Below, piece by piece: positions 1 to 8,842 of a stretch of DNA of 64,000 nucleotides. Position numbers and translations under genes: made by a program. Location of the stretch: contig NZ_JACHJL010000011.1 of NCBI RefSeq assembly GCF_014203645.1, positions 62,001-126,000 of the forward strand, written 5' to 3'. The stretch comes from Streptomyces zagrosensis (GTDB lineage: Bacteria; Actinomycetota; Actinomycetes; Streptomycetales; Streptomycetaceae). Every line of letters starts with the position of its first letter. The stretch's first letter is position 1. The notes beneath the pieces are model-generated. The model made no database searches. It was given only the letters and a program-made list of their open reading frames with translations, and was not told the DNA's origin.

Positions 1-1120
1 TCACGTCATCCCGCGGCGCGCCTTCGGTGCCCGGTGCCGGGTCGGCCGGCCGCTGGCCTGCGGACTCACTCGTAGCCGCGGCGGGTGCCTGCGCGCGCTG
101 GCGCGGTGCGGAGTCACCCCCACCGCTGAGCAGCAGGCCCACCGCGACCGCGATGCCCGCGACGGCGACCACCCCGGCACCGGCCACCGTGGCGGCGACC
201 GGTCCCGCCTGGCCGAGCTGGCCGCGTAGCAGGTGCCGTACGGACTTCAGCGCCCCCGCCACCGGCTGACCACCGGCGCCCCCGGTCGCGGAGCCGCCGA
301 CACCCCCAGCTCCGGCGGCTCCCATGGCTCCCACGCCAAGGAGCGGCGCCAAGAACTTCGCACCGCCGCCCGCAAACAGCACCAGCAGCGCGGGCCCGAC
401 CAGCGCGGGCAGCCGCGTGTTGGCCTGGGCCAGCACGGCGAGCCGGTCCCGGCACTCCGCGCACTTCTCGACATGCAGCGCGATGCTCTCGGCCTGCCGG
501 GGTGAGTCGGCGCCCCGTACGTGTGCGGGCATCCGCTCCCAGTGCACCGCGCAAGTCGGACTGCTCGGGGCACCGGGCTGCGCACGCAAAAACGCCTGCC
601 GCATGCCCTCTCTGGCCCGATGCAGGAGGACGGCCGTCGCGGCGCTGTTCGCGCCTATCTGCCGGCCGACGGACTCCAGCGGTTGGTCCTCGGCCTCGGC
701 CAGCCACAACGCCTTCACCCACCGCTCGGGCAACTGACCCATGACACGGGCCAGCAGATCGACGTACGCGACCCGCTGCGCAGGGTCCTGGCCCACCGCC
801 TGCTCCTCGGGCAGGCCAGGACCCTGCGCGCCCGCCCCCGCAGGGTCACGCGGGATCTCGCGGGAGCTGCGGCCGGCGGTGGACCAGGAGAGGTGTCGGA
901 CGGTGGTCGTCAGATACGCGGAAACGTTGTCGATGTGATGTCCGGTACGCAGCCGCCGCCAGACCCGGAAATGCGCCTCGGCCACCAGGTCCTCGGCCAC
1001 CCAGGCGTTCCCCGTCAGGCTGCGCGCGTACGCGACCAGGCGAGGGTGTTCCTTCTCGTACAGCCGCGCGTAGGCGGCCGTGTCCGGCCCGGGGTCCGGC
1101 GCGGGAGAGGCTTTGGTCAT
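1..1120 (-). CDS. ECF-type sigma factor with C-terminal zinc-finger and membrane segment (3' end outside window)
   Basis: Open from an ATG at 1120 to the left edge, about 373 residues with no stop, so the C-terminus is missing. Residues about 10-85 carry sigma-70 region 2 (ARLYEKEHPRLVAYARSLTG, then DLVAEAHFRVWRRL); residues about 115-165 carry region 4 (LPERWVKALWLAEAEDQPLESV, ending in an HTH). A zinc-finger-like C-x-x-H/H-x3-C-x2-C patch follows (ALHVEKCAECRDRLA), then Gly-rich sequence, a hydrophobic stretch (VAATVAGAGVVAVAGIAVAV) and an Ala/Ser/Pro-rich tail. A sigma factor fused to an anti-sigma-like, membrane-tethered C-terminal half is a known actinobacterial arrangement; I infer the sigma is self-inhibited at the membrane. 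It is divergent from the SsgA-like gene. Confidence 0.85.
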   Translation of the reverse strand, partial: MTKASPAPDPGPDTAAYARLYEKEHPRLVAYARSLTGNAWVAEDLVAEAHFRVWRRLRTGHHIDNVSAYLTTTVRHLSWSTAGRSSREIPRDPAGAGAQGPGLPEEQAVGQDPAQRVAYVDLLARVMGQLPERWVKALWLAEAEDQPLESVGRQIGANSAATAVLLHRAREGMRQAFLRAQPGAPSSPTCAVHWERMPAHVRGADSPRQAESIALHVEKCAECRDRLAVLAQANTRLPALVGPALLVLFAGGGAKFLAPLLGVGAMGAAGAGGVGGSATGGAGGQPVAGALKSVRHLLRGQLGQAGPVAATVAGAGVVAVAGIAVAVGLLLSGGGDSAPRQRAQAPAAATSESAGQRPADPAPGTEGAPRDDV

Positions 1121-1321
1121 GTGGGGGGCACCTCGGGGTGTGACGCGTGGTATCGCGGGGACTCGCGGGCATGGTCGGAACTTCGCAAGCCTAAATCTCC
1201 GCCCGCCGCTCTTCGATGCCGTGACGCAGCTCACGCATGGATTGAGTGCACTGGCGTAATGCACCAGCCATCTAAGGGGTCAAAGAGACAAGGACCCGCA
1301 CCAAGAGCAAGGGAGCAGGCG

Positions 1322-1735
1322 TTGTCCATCGTCATAGACCAAGCCGTCCAAGCCCGACTGATCGCGTCGGCGCCTCGGACCCGTGCCATCCCCGCCCGCT
1401 TGCGGTACGAACCCGCCGACCCGTTCGCGGTGTGCGTCTCGTTCCCGCCCACCGCGTCACTCGACGGATTCGAGGTGGAGTGGGCCTTCGGACGCGATCT
1501 GCTGGAGATCGGGCTGCGGGAGCCCGCAGGCAGCGGGGACGTTCATATCTGGCCATGCGGCCCCGAGCTGACCGTGCTGGAGTTTCGTGCCGTGGAGGGC
1601 ATGGCCATGGTCCAGCTCAACACCGCCGATCTCCGCGAGTTCCTCGGCCGCTCGTACGAGCTCGTCCCGGCGGGCGACGAGGGCGGGTACCTCGACGTCG
1701 ATGCCGATCTCGCGGCGCTGCTACGGGATGCCTGA
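1322..1735 (+). CDS. SsgA-like sporulation/cell-division regulator
   Basis: A 137-residue protein that fits the SsgA family (SALPs), actinomycete proteins that place divisome and wall-remodelling enzymes during sporulation septation. Family-typical sequence: LRYEPADPFAVCVSFP near residue 25, then WAFGRDLLEIGL, GDVHIWP and DLREFLGRSYELVPAGDE near the C-terminus. I chose the TTG at 1322 because a GGGAGCAGG ribosome site lies 8 bases upstream; the reading frame is open much further up but without family similarity. Its stop codon overlaps the ATG of the SpoIIE phosphatase (ATGCCTGA), so the two are probably translationally coupled. Which of the SsgA-G paralogues it is cannot be said. Confidence 0.85.
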   Translation: MSIVIDQAVQARLIASAPRTRAIPARLRYEPADPFAVCVSFPPTASLDGFEVEWAFGRDLLEIGLREPAGSGDVHIWPCGPELTVLEFRAVEGMAMVQLNTADLREFLGRSYELVPAGDEGGYLDVDADLAALLRDA

Positions 1736-2828
1736 GCCGATGGGGGCCCGCTGCGAGACCGCGCTGGCCGGTGCCGCGCCCGGCATGAGCCGGCCCGCCG
1801 CGCCGTCCCGACCCATGCCCGCAGTGCGCCCCGCGACCGAGCCGGGCCTGGCGAGTTCTGCGTACCCGCTGCCTGGCACAGCGGTTGGGCCCGGCATGGC
1901 CACCGCGGGCGCGGCAACCTCGCCCGGTGCCGGTCTGCGTGCGGCGCTCACCGTGTCGGCCCGCAATGTGCCGGCCGACGCCGTCAGCGGGGCCAGCGGC
2001 GATGTGTGTGCCGCCCAGCGCACCCCGTACGGCCTGCGGCTGCTGATCGGCGACGTGCGGGGCAAGGGGCCCCGCGCGGCCGTGGGTGCCGCCGCGCTGC
2101 GCCGGGCCTTCGACCGGGCCGCGGATCGAGTACCCACCCTGTCCGTCCTGGTGGACACCCTGGAATGGGCACTGGTCGGCGCGACCGCGCAGCCGGCGCA
2201 CCGGGGTGGCAAGGATTCCGGCCCGCACAACGGCGCGAGACTCGGCGGTGCCAGACCCGGTGGTGCCAGTCTTGACGCTGGTGCGACGGGGGCCGACGAA
2301 GACAGCGCCGACGAGAACTTCGCCACTGTCCTGGTCGCCGAGGTGAGCCTGGACGGTCGGACGCTGCGGCTGGTCAACCGGGGCCACCCGGCGCCCCTGC
2401 TGCTGCGCCCCGGGCGGATGCAGCGACTTGAGCCGAGGCGGCGGTTGCTGCCGCTCGGCCTCGGTGCGGTCGCCGGCATCGGACAGGTCTCGGCCCCGGC
2501 CGGTCCGTACGCCGATGAGCTGGCGTTTCCCGAGGGTGCCTCGCTGCTGCTGTTCACCGATGGGGTCACCGAGGCGCGGAACGCGCAGGGCGTCTTTTAC
2601 GATCCGTTGGCGCGGCTGACCCGGTTCGCCGGTGCCGCTCCCGCGGACCTGATCGATGTGCTGCACCGCGATGTCATACGGCACACGGGCTCGGCCCCCG
2701 CCGACGACATGGCGATGCTCGCGGTGCGCCGCGCGGCGCGTGCTCCTGGCCAACCCACGCCGGGTTACGGGCGGGCGAAGAGGCGGCCCAACTCCGGGTG
2801 TGCGAGCCCGTTCGCCAAGGACGCGTAG
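1728..2828 (+). CDS. SpoIIE-family (PP2C-type) serine/threonine phosphatase
   Basis: 366 residues. After about 65 Ala/Pro-rich residues comes a complete SpoIIE/PP2C_SIG phosphatase domain: SGDVCAAQ and LLIGDVRGKGPRAA (metal-binding Asp), FATVLVAEVSL, GHPAPLLLRPG, SLLLFTDGVTEARN and the final DDMAMLAVR. Such enzymes dephosphorylate anti-anti-sigma factors. No sensor domain is present, so it may be controlled through partners. The ATG at 1728 overlaps the stop of the SsgA-like gene; ATG 1740 is an alternative. The last 64 bases overlap the convergent isocitrate-lyase-like gene on the other strand, which is unusual but both frames are well supported. Confidence 0.85.
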   Translation: MPEPMGARCETALAGAAPGMSRPAAPSRPMPAVRPATEPGLASSAYPLPGTAVGPGMATAGAATSPGAGLRAALTVSARNVPADAVSGASGDVCAAQRTPYGLRLLIGDVRGKGPRAAVGAAALRRAFDRAADRVPTLSVLVDTLEWALVGATAQPAHRGGKDSGPHNGARLGGARPGGASLDAGATGADEDSADENFATVLVAEVSLDGRTLRLVNRGHPAPLLLRPGRMQRLEPRRRLLPLGLGAVAGIGQVSAPAGPYADELAFPEGASLLLFTDGVTEARNAQGVFYDPLARLTRFAGAAPADLIDVLHRDVIRHTGSAPADDMAMLAVRRAARAPGQPTPGYGRAKRRPNSGCASPFAKDA

Positions 2829-3625
2829 GTGCCCGTGGTGAGCAGTTCGCGCGCCGCGCGCTGGGTAAGCGCGTGCGCCGCCTGCGCGATCCCCGCGCCC
2901 ACGCTGACCCTGGCCACCCCGAGCCTGGCCAGTTCGCCGACGCTCGGTGCGCCGGGCCCGACCGTGATGTTGAGCGGTGCGGCGATGCCCCGCGCCAGTG
3001 CGGCTACCACCGCGGGCTCGACCACCCCCGGCACGAAGATCCCGTCCGCGCCGGCCGCGAGATAGGCCGCCGCGCGGTCCAGGGTCTCGGCCAGTTGGGT
3101 GGCCGGCGTCCCCGCGGCCCGTAGATAGATATCGGTGCGCGCGTTGATGAACAGCGGCACCCCTGCCTCGTCCGCCGCTCGCCGCGCCGCGGCGATCCGC
3201 TCCGCCTGCTCGTCGGCGGGGCGCACGGGAGGGCCATCGGATGTGTACGCGGCGTCTTCCAGATTGACGCCGACCGCGCCCGCCGCGAGCACGTCGCGAA
3301 TGGTTGCGGCGACCCCGGCGGCGTCGTCCGCATAACCGCACTCGATATCGGCGGTCACCGGCACATCGACCGCATCGACGACGCGCCCGATCAGTTCCAG
3401 CGCCTGAGCACGGCCCAACTGCTCCCCATCGGCGGCGCCGAGCGCCCAACTGACACCCGCGCTGGTGGTGGCCACGGCCGCGGCCCCGGACCGTTCGATG
3501 AGGCGCGCGCTGACGCTGTCCCAGGCGTTCGGCAGCACCAACACGCGCTCATCGGAATGCAGATCACGAAAGGCACGGGCACGCTCGACCAGGGTGGCTA
3601 CGGCAGAAGATGTCTCGGTACTCAT
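2765..3625 (-). CDS. Isocitrate lyase / PEP mutase family enzyme
   Basis: About 286 residues of the isocitrate lyase/phosphoenolpyruvate mutase superfamily (TIM barrel, acts on C-C or C-P bonds of small 2-oxo or hydroxy acids). Visible family signatures: LVLPNAWDSVSARLIE, AVATTSAGVSWALG, the metal/substrate motif VTADIECGYADD, GVNLEDA, LFINARTDIYL and GADGIFVPG. The KKCGH motif of true isocitrate lyases is absent, so a methylisocitrate-lyase-like or carboxyphosphonoenolpyruvate-like activity is more likely; the substrate cannot be assigned. I use ATG 3625; ATGs at 3655 and 3676 would add residues without similarity. The 3' end runs 64 bases into the phosphatase gene on the opposite strand. 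Confidence 0.85.
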   Translation of the reverse strand: MSTETSSAVATLVERARAFRDLHSDERVLVLPNAWDSVSARLIERSGAAAVATTSAGVSWALGAADGEQLGRAQALELIGRVVDAVDVPVTADIECGYADDAAGVAATIRDVLAAGAVGVNLEDAAYTSDGPPVRPADEQAERIAAARRAADEAGVPLFINARTDIYLRAAGTPATQLAETLDRAAAYLAAGADGIFVPGVVEPAVVAALARGIAAPLNITVGPGAPSVGELARLGVARVSVGAGIAQAAHALTQRAARELLTTGTYASLANGLAHPELGRLFARP

Positions 3626-3934
3626 GCAGCCAAGTTCATCAGCACGTATCGCCATCGGCTGGCGAATTTCCGACATAACGGTACGCGGAACACGGCCTCT
3701 TGGCTCGACCGGTTCGACTTCGCGCGATCAGTAGCCGCCGGACCGCAACCGTCCTGGCCCTATGTCGGTCACCTTGAGTGTTACCGCCGCTCATCGCGCC
3801 GGCGGACGCGCGACACGAAGCCCAGCAGCTTCCGCGTACCGCCCCGGGGGACGACGGCGGGCGCCGCGGGACCTCCCGATGGGCGGGACAGCGCTCCAGC
3901 CGCGTAACGGACCACCCGACGCCATACGCGAGAA

Positions 3935-4072
3935 CGGCGGAGTACGGCGGAGTACGAAAGTGCGCCGTTGATCGGCGGAGTACGAACGACACAGCCGGCC
4001 ACGGCGCCGGGCCGGTGGCTGCGGTATCGGGCAGCGCCAGGCAAGAACGAGTGGAATTAAGAACGAGTGGAA
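3935..4072. repeat. Short direct repeats upstream of the membrane HTH gene
   Basis: The 473-base gap 3626-4098 contains no convincing gene. It holds three copies of CGGCGGAGTAC (3935-3945, 3945-3955, 3973-3983) and two copies of AAGAACGAGTGGAA-like sequence between about 4043 and 4072, close to the start at 4099. Their position suggests binding sites for the HTH protein itself; that is inference. Confidence 0.5.
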
Positions 4073-4098
4073 ACAAGCGGAAGCAAGGGGGAGCGCGG

Positions 4099-5853
4099 GT
4101 GAGGAGCGCGACGGAGATCGAGAAGTTCGCGGGCTGTCTGCGGGAGTTGAAGGAACGATCGGGGCGTAGCTATGGGGTGTTGGCGCGGCGGCTGCACGTC
4201 AGCACCTCCACCCTGCACCGGTATTGCAACGGTGACGCCGTACCAGCGGACTACGCCCCGATCGAGCGGCTGGCCAGGCTCTGTGCGGCCACTCAAGAGG
4301 AACTGGTCGAGCTGCACCGCCACTGGCTCCTGGCGGACGCGGCCCGCCGCACGAACTCGGCCCGCGGCAACGCCACGCGGGGGGCAGGCTCATCGGGGAG
4401 CACCGACTGCGCCAACTCGGGCCGGGAGGCGCAGCCACCGCAGGCCAAAGGGTCCGGCGAGCCCCGTAACCCGGGTTCAGCCGCTTCAACCGTTTCAGCC
4501 GCTTCAGCCGCGGGCGCAGGCTCAGCCAAGGGCGCGGGCCCCTCCCCGGAGCCGGACCCACCACAGGAGCCGAGCCATGCGGCATCGCCCGGCACGCCGC
4601 AGCCTCCCTCCGTACCGGCAACGCCCGGTACGCCCACACCCATGCCCACGCCTTCGCCCACGCCGGATACGTCCAGCACGCCCACGCCGTCCCCCACGCC
4701 GCAACCACCCCACCCACGCAGGTCGTGGCGCGGTCCGGCGCATCGTCTTCCGGCCCGGCTGCCAGGGCGGGCTGCGGTGTGGGCGGCGGCCGGAGCGCTG
4801 CTCGCCGCGACCATCATCGGCGTCGCCGCGGGCTCGTCGCCGGGCGACGCGGGCAAGGGCGCCGGCGAGGACACCGGAGCGGGGTACGCCAACGCCCCCG
4901 TGAGCCCGCCACCGACGGGGCCCGATGCGCGCGCCGAAGGGCCGTTGGCCGAGCCGGACGCGGCAGCCGGCAAGAACCGGGAACGCGGGCATGGGGACGA
5001 GGCCGAAAAGGGCAGCGAGGACGAGGCGGAAGGCGCGGACAGGAAGGGCGCCGGCGCACAAGGCAGCGACGAGGGGGCGGGCGGAAGACAGCGCGAGCCT
5101 ACGGCGGATGGGCGACACGGTGGCCAGTCCCCCGGTGGCGCAGCGCGCGAAAGCGCGGCACCGAGGCCCGGCGGCGCGGGCCAGGATGAGGGCCCCGACA
5201 GCGGTGCCGGCAACGGCGCCAACGACGGCGCCAGAGCGCCACTCTCGGTCAACACCCGCTCGCATGTCTGGGAGTACGGCTGCGATCACCGCTACCTCAT
5301 CAACAAGTCGCCCACCGAGGTCGCTCCCCCGCCGGTGGAGCAGGACGCGCCGGGCTGGGCAAGGGCACACAACGCGGTGCACGGTGGGACCACCATCGTG
5401 GAGACGACCGTGACCGGCCAGTCTTCGAACGCGGTGGTCCTGCGCGGTCTTCAGGTGCGGGTGGTGGGGCGGCAGGCGCCGCTGGCCTGGTCGTCCTTCG
5501 CCATGGACAACGGCTGTGGTGGCGCGCTGACCCCGCGGGAGTTCTCCGTCAACCTCGACGCGGCCCGCCCGTTGGCCAAGCCCACGGACGGCTACGACGG
5601 CGAGCATGCGCTCCCCGCGGTTCGCTTCCCGTATCGGGTGTCCGCCACGGACCCGGAGGTGCTGCGCATCAATGCGCGTACGGTGCAGTGCGATTGCCAG
5701 TGGTACCTGGAGTTGGACTGGACTAGCGGCGATCGCCACGGGACCGTACGGATAGACGACGCCGGCCAGCCGTTCCGCACCAGCAGCCTCAAGGGGCGCC
5801 CGCAATATGGCTATTGGTCCGCAGAAGGTGCCTGGACCGGCGACGGGACCTGA
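4099..5853 (+). CDS. Membrane-anchored XRE-type helix-turn-helix protein
   Basis: 584 residues. Residues 1-70 are an XRE-like HTH (CLRELKERSGRSYGVLARRL, HVSTSTLHRYCNGDAVP). A long Ala/Ser/Pro linker with TPTP/PSPTP repeats follows, then one transmembrane helix near residues 224-246 (AAVWAAAGALLAATIIGVAA), a charged Gly/Glu/Lys-rich stretch and a conserved globular end from about residue 383 (SHVWEYGCDHRYLINKSP to QYGYWSAEGAW) with several Cys. The layout puts DNA-binding inside and a sensor-like domain outside. GTG 4099 follows an AAGGGGGAGC ribosome site; the frame upstream has no similarity. Streptomyces genomes hold several proteins of this architecture, of unknown function. Confidence 0.85.
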   Translation: MRSATEIEKFAGCLRELKERSGRSYGVLARRLHVSTSTLHRYCNGDAVPADYAPIERLARLCAATQEELVELHRHWLLADAARRTNSARGNATRGAGSSGSTDCANSGREAQPPQAKGSGEPRNPGSAASTVSAASAAGAGSAKGAGPSPEPDPPQEPSHAASPGTPQPPSVPATPGTPTPMPTPSPTPDTSSTPTPSPTPQPPHPRRSWRGPAHRLPARLPGRAAVWAAAGALLAATIIGVAAGSSPGDAGKGAGEDTGAGYANAPVSPPPTGPDARAEGPLAEPDAAAGKNRERGHGDEAEKGSEDEAEGADRKGAGAQGSDEGAGGRQREPTADGRHGGQSPGGAARESAAPRPGGAGQDEGPDSGAGNGANDGARAPLSVNTRSHVWEYGCDHRYLINKSPTEVAPPPVEQDAPGWARAHNAVHGGTTIVETTVTGQSSNAVVLRGLQVRVVGRQAPLAWSSFAMDNGCGGALTPREFSVNLDAARPLAKPTDGYDGEHALPAVRFPYRVSATDPEVLRINARTVQCDCQWYLELDWTSGDRHGTVRIDDAGQPFRTSSLKGRPQYGYWSAEGAWTGDGT

Positions 5854-5857
5854 CCGC

Positions 5858-6148
5858 GTGGTGGCGGTCGTCGCCCCGAGCGTCGCGAGCGGGTTGCTGG
5901 CCATGAACGTCAACCTGGCGACCGTCGTGCTTGCCTCGCATGCCGGCCACGACACCGCTTCTGTGGCGTAGGTCACTGCCAAGCCCCTAGCGCCCCCAGA
6001 ATCCCCAGCACTCCGACGTATCGGATTTAGGGGTTACTTGGGGCGCTGGGCTGCTGTTGAACTTGTTGATGGGACAGGCCACCCCCGCCGCCTCACTAAA
6101 GAAGGTTCATCGCCTCCACAGCGCCGCTCACCGGAGGAGCTTTCCATC
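5858..6148 (+). other. Gap with a possible 37-residue ORF and a long hairpin
   Basis: Between the membrane HTH gene and the DUF5988-type gene. A GTG-started 37-codon frame (5858-5971) reads as a hydrophobic peptide but has no ribosome site I would trust. An inverted repeat AGCGCCCC (about 5989) / GGGGCGCT (about 6039), with an inner AATCCCC/AGGGGTT pair, could form a branched hairpin; it may end the upstream transcript. Confidence 0.35.
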
Positions 6149-6409
6149 GTGACCGAAGAACTCGCGCCCGAAGATGTGCTGACGCAGCAGACCACGGCCG
6201 AAGAGGCCAATGTAATTCTCCGCGGCGGCCCCGCGGCGGAATTTCCCGACCATGAGCGCATTCGCTATGTGCCGGACCCCAGGTCCACCTTGAAACTACC
6301 GCGTGGAAATCACTACGCGCATTTCGCGCCGACCACGGAAACCATTCCGCACGGCACGCACGACCTTCAGGTTTTTCTATGGACGGGCACCACCTACGTC
6401 GCTGAATAG
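6149..6409 (+). CDS. Small DUF5988-type protein
   Basis: 86 residues starting at GTG 6149, preceded by a strong GGAGGAG 10 bases upstream. The core reads NVILRGGPAAEFPDHERIRY, then LKLPRGNHYAHFAPTTE, and ends in FLWTGTTYVAE, which I recognise as the pattern of the short DUF5988 proteins common in streptomycetes, often near secondary-metabolite or regulatory genes. Their function is unknown. No signal peptide or membrane segment. Confidence 0.8.
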   Translation: MTEELAPEDVLTQQTTAEEANVILRGGPAAEFPDHERIRYVPDPRSTLKLPRGNHYAHFAPTTETIPHGTHDLQVFLWTGTTYVAE

Positions 6410-6597
6410 GGGCCGGTTGCCCGACCGGCCATGGCCGTGAGGCGCGGAACGCACCCCTGCGCCCCACGGCCTCTCTACTCCCTCAGCCTCTCCACCCCTT
6501 CAGCCTCTCCGCCCCTTCCGCCCACGGTCCGGCCCTCACCTCGTACGGCCTCACCGCGGCGCGCCCGGCGGCACTCTGCACCCGGCACCAGAGATGG

Positions 6598-6632
6598 CTC
6601 TGCAGAAAAAACCTGTGCAGAGAACCGTCTGC
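6598..6632. promoter_or_regulatory. Probable operator of the ArsR-type regulator
   Basis: Two overlapping inverted repeats: CTCTGCA-N11-TGCAGAG (6598-6622) and GCAGA-N6-TCTGC (6617-6632), in unusually A-rich local sequence. They sit 20-50 bases upstream of ATG 6651 and argue for that start over ATG 6594, which would place the operator inside the gene. Autoregulation is inferred. Confidence 0.5.
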
Positions 6633-6650
6633 AACCTTACGCTCCCCTCC

Positions 6651-7301
6651 ATGGCCCACGCCGCACAAACCACCCCTGCCCCCGCTGACCCGCCTAGTCC
6701 GCCTGCATCCCATCGGCGCGACGAGCCAAGCAAACCCACCCGCCGAATCGATGCCCGCAGTCTGCGCGGGTTGGCCCATCCGTTGCGGATGCGCCTCTTG
6801 GATGTGCTGAAGATCGACGGGCCGAACACATCGGCCGGGCTGGCGCGGCACCTTGGCGAGAACACCGGCACCGTGAGTTGGCATCTGCGACACCTCGCCG
6901 AGCACGGCTTCATCGAAGAGGAGACCGGCCGGGGTACGCGGCGTGAGCGCTGGTGGCGGGCGATACAGGTCAGCAACGAGCTCAATACCGCCGACTTTCG
7001 GAACGACCCGCAAAGCCGGGACGCGCTGACCCTGTACAAGCGCGAGGTGCTGCGCCAGAACTTCGACCGGATCGCACGCTACTTCGACGAGGACTGGGAC
7101 GATGCCTGGCGCGCCACAGGGACCGTTTCCGCCTGGCATGAACTACGACTTTCCGCCCCTCAACTAGGGGCAATGAACGCCGAGTTGGCAGCCGTGGTCG
7201 AACGGTATGCGCAGGAGTCGGTGGTTCATCCGCAACCGGACGCGCTGCCCGTGGTCGTACAGCTCCAGTCGTTCCCGCGGCGAGAGCGAGCCGACGGATG
7301 A
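6651..7301 (+). CDS. ArsR-type winged-helix transcriptional regulator
   Basis: 216 residues from ATG 6651. Residues about 35-110 form an ArsR/HTH_20 winged helix: RSLRGLAHPLRMRLLDVLK, GPNTSAGLARHLGENTGTVS, WHLRHLAEHGFIEEE, and the wing RGTRRERWW. The C-terminal half is helical with no metal-binding Cys motif, so a small-molecule rather than metal signal is likely. Its TGA overlaps the ATG of the MFS exporter (ATGA at 7298-7301), so regulator and pump form one operon, a common drug-resistance layout. ATG 6594 is an alternative start. Confidence 0.85.
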   Translation: MAHAAQTTPAPADPPSPPASHRRDEPSKPTRRIDARSLRGLAHPLRMRLLDVLKIDGPNTSAGLARHLGENTGTVSWHLRHLAEHGFIEEETGRGTRRERWWRAIQVSNELNTADFRNDPQSRDALTLYKREVLRQNFDRIARYFDEDWDDAWRATGTVSAWHELRLSAPQLGAMNAELAAVVERYAQESVVHPQPDALPVVVQLQSFPRRERADG

Positions 7302-8842
7302 GCCGGCGGGACCCGGCAGCGGAGCAGGACCCGGCAGCTCGTCGGGACCGGGCCCACCAGCGAGCCCACGAGGCCGCTGGGGAGGCCGAGGGGCGCCGCC
7401 CGGCCGTGCTGCCAGACAAGAGCCAAGCGGAAACGGCCAAGAGACAAGCGGACAAGGGGCAAGCGGAGATACGTGGCGGCCTGTTGCGTCGGCACCGCGA
7501 TTTCCGGCTGCTGTGGTGCGGGGAGACGGCAGGCAAGTTCGGCGCCTCGGTGACCGGTGTGGCCATGCCTTTGGTGGCCGTGTCTGTTTTGGGGGCCAGC
7601 TCGTTCCAGGTGTCGTTGCTGGCCGCCGCGAGTTGGCTGCCCTGGTTGGTGATCGGGCTGCCGGTGGGCGTGTGGGTGGACCGGTCGCGCCGCAGGCCCG
7701 TGATGCTGGCCTCGGCGACGGCCTCACTGACGCTGTTCGTCTGCCTGCCGGTGCTGGCCTGGTGGGGTGGGCTGAGCATCGCTCTACTGCTGACGGTCGC
7801 TTTGCTCGCAGGCGTGTCGGCGGTCGTCTTCCAGACCGCGTACACCGCGTACCTGCCCAGTTTACTCGCTCCGGCCGATCAGCCCGAGGGTAACGCCAAG
7901 CTGCACGGCAGCGCTTCGGCCGCGCAGATCGCCGGGCTCGGCTCCGGCGGCTTCCTCACCCAGTTCGCGGGCGCCGTGGGCGGCCTCGCCGCCAACGCGC
8001 TGACCTTCGCTGTGTCGTTGGTGTGCCTGCTTCGCATTCGCCACCGCGAGCCAGTGCCGACACGCGCCACCACCGAGATCGCAACCACTGACACGGCCGG
8101 GGCCGACACCGGGGCCGGGCCCCGGCCCGACAAGGGCGCCGGCGGTCGCCAGGCCGCTCCGGCACGGGGGCGGCGGTCGCTGACCACCGAAGTGGGCGAG
8201 GGGCTGCGGCTGGTGGGAGGCGACCCCTGGCTGCGTACCCTCGCCCTGTTCGGTGCCACCTCAAACCTGGCACTCATGGGCTACCAGTCCGTCCACGTCG
8301 TCTTTCTGACCCGGGAGGTGGGGCTGGCCCCAGGCGTCGTCGGTGGCCTGATCGCGACGGCGAGCGCGGGCGGCGTGGCAGGGGCCCTGCTCGCACGCCG
8401 GGTCGCGGCCCGGGTCGGCACGGCGCGCGCGACGTTGCTGTTCGAGCTCGGCTTCGCCAGCTGCGCGCCGCTGATCGCGCTGACAACTGACGGGCTTGGC
8501 GTCGTGCTGTACCTGATAGGCGGCTGCTGCGTATCGGCCGGTGTGGTAGCGGGCAATGTGATCAAGGCGAGTTTTCAACAGCGCTACTGTCCCCCGGAGT
8601 TGCTCGGCCGGCTCACCGCCAGCGCCGCCTTCCTCAACTACGGCACGCTACCGCTCGGCGCCCTGCTCGGCGGCGCACTCAGCACGGTCTTCGGGCTGCG
8701 AGCCGCGATGTGGATCACGACGGCGGGGGTGCCGCTGGCTGGCCTTGTGCTGTTCTTCTCCCCCATCCGGCACCGTCGTGACCTGCCCACCACCCGGCGA
8801 ACGGTGGCGCCCAAGGCGGCAAGGACAGCACGCCGGTCCTGA
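7298..8842 (+). CDS. MFS transporter (drug-efflux type)
   Basis: 514 residues with about 12 hydrophobic helices typical of the major facilitator superfamily. After a 60-residue charged N-terminal extension comes LLRRHRDFRLLWCGETAGKF, the usual first-helix entry of this MFS branch, and the loop-2 motif GVWVDRSRRRPVML between helices 2 and 3. A long hydrophilic loop (about residues 250-300) joins the two halves. Coupled to the upstream ArsR-type regulator by an ATGA overlap. Substrate cannot be deduced; an exporter controlled by its neighbour is the natural reading. Confidence 0.88.
   Translation: MSRRDPAAEQDPAARRDRAHQRAHEAAGEAEGRRPAVLPDKSQAETAKRQADKGQAEIRGGLLRRHRDFRLLWCGETAGKFGASVTGVAMPLVAVSVLGASSFQVSLLAAASWLPWLVIGLPVGVWVDRSRRRPVMLASATASLTLFVCLPVLAWWGGLSIALLLTVALLAGVSAVVFQTAYTAYLPSLLAPADQPEGNAKLHGSASAAQIAGLGSGGFLTQFAGAVGGLAANALTFAVSLVCLLRIRHREPVPTRATTEIATTDTAGADTGAGPRPDKGAGGRQAAPARGRRSLTTEVGEGLRLVGGDPWLRTLALFGATSNLALMGYQSVHVVFLTREVGLAPGVVGGLIATASAGGVAGALLARRVAARVGTARATLLFELGFASCAPLIALTTDGLGVVLYLIGGCCVSAGVVAGNVIKASFQQRYCPPELLGRLTASAAFLNYGTLPLGALLGGALSTVFGLRAAMWITTAGVPLAGLVLFFSPIRHRRDLPTTRRTVAPKAARTARRS

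Noticed and set aside
521..1321. Upstream part of the SsgA-like frame
   Set aside because: Antisense to the ECF sigma gene; family similarity begins after TTG 1322, which has a ribosome site.
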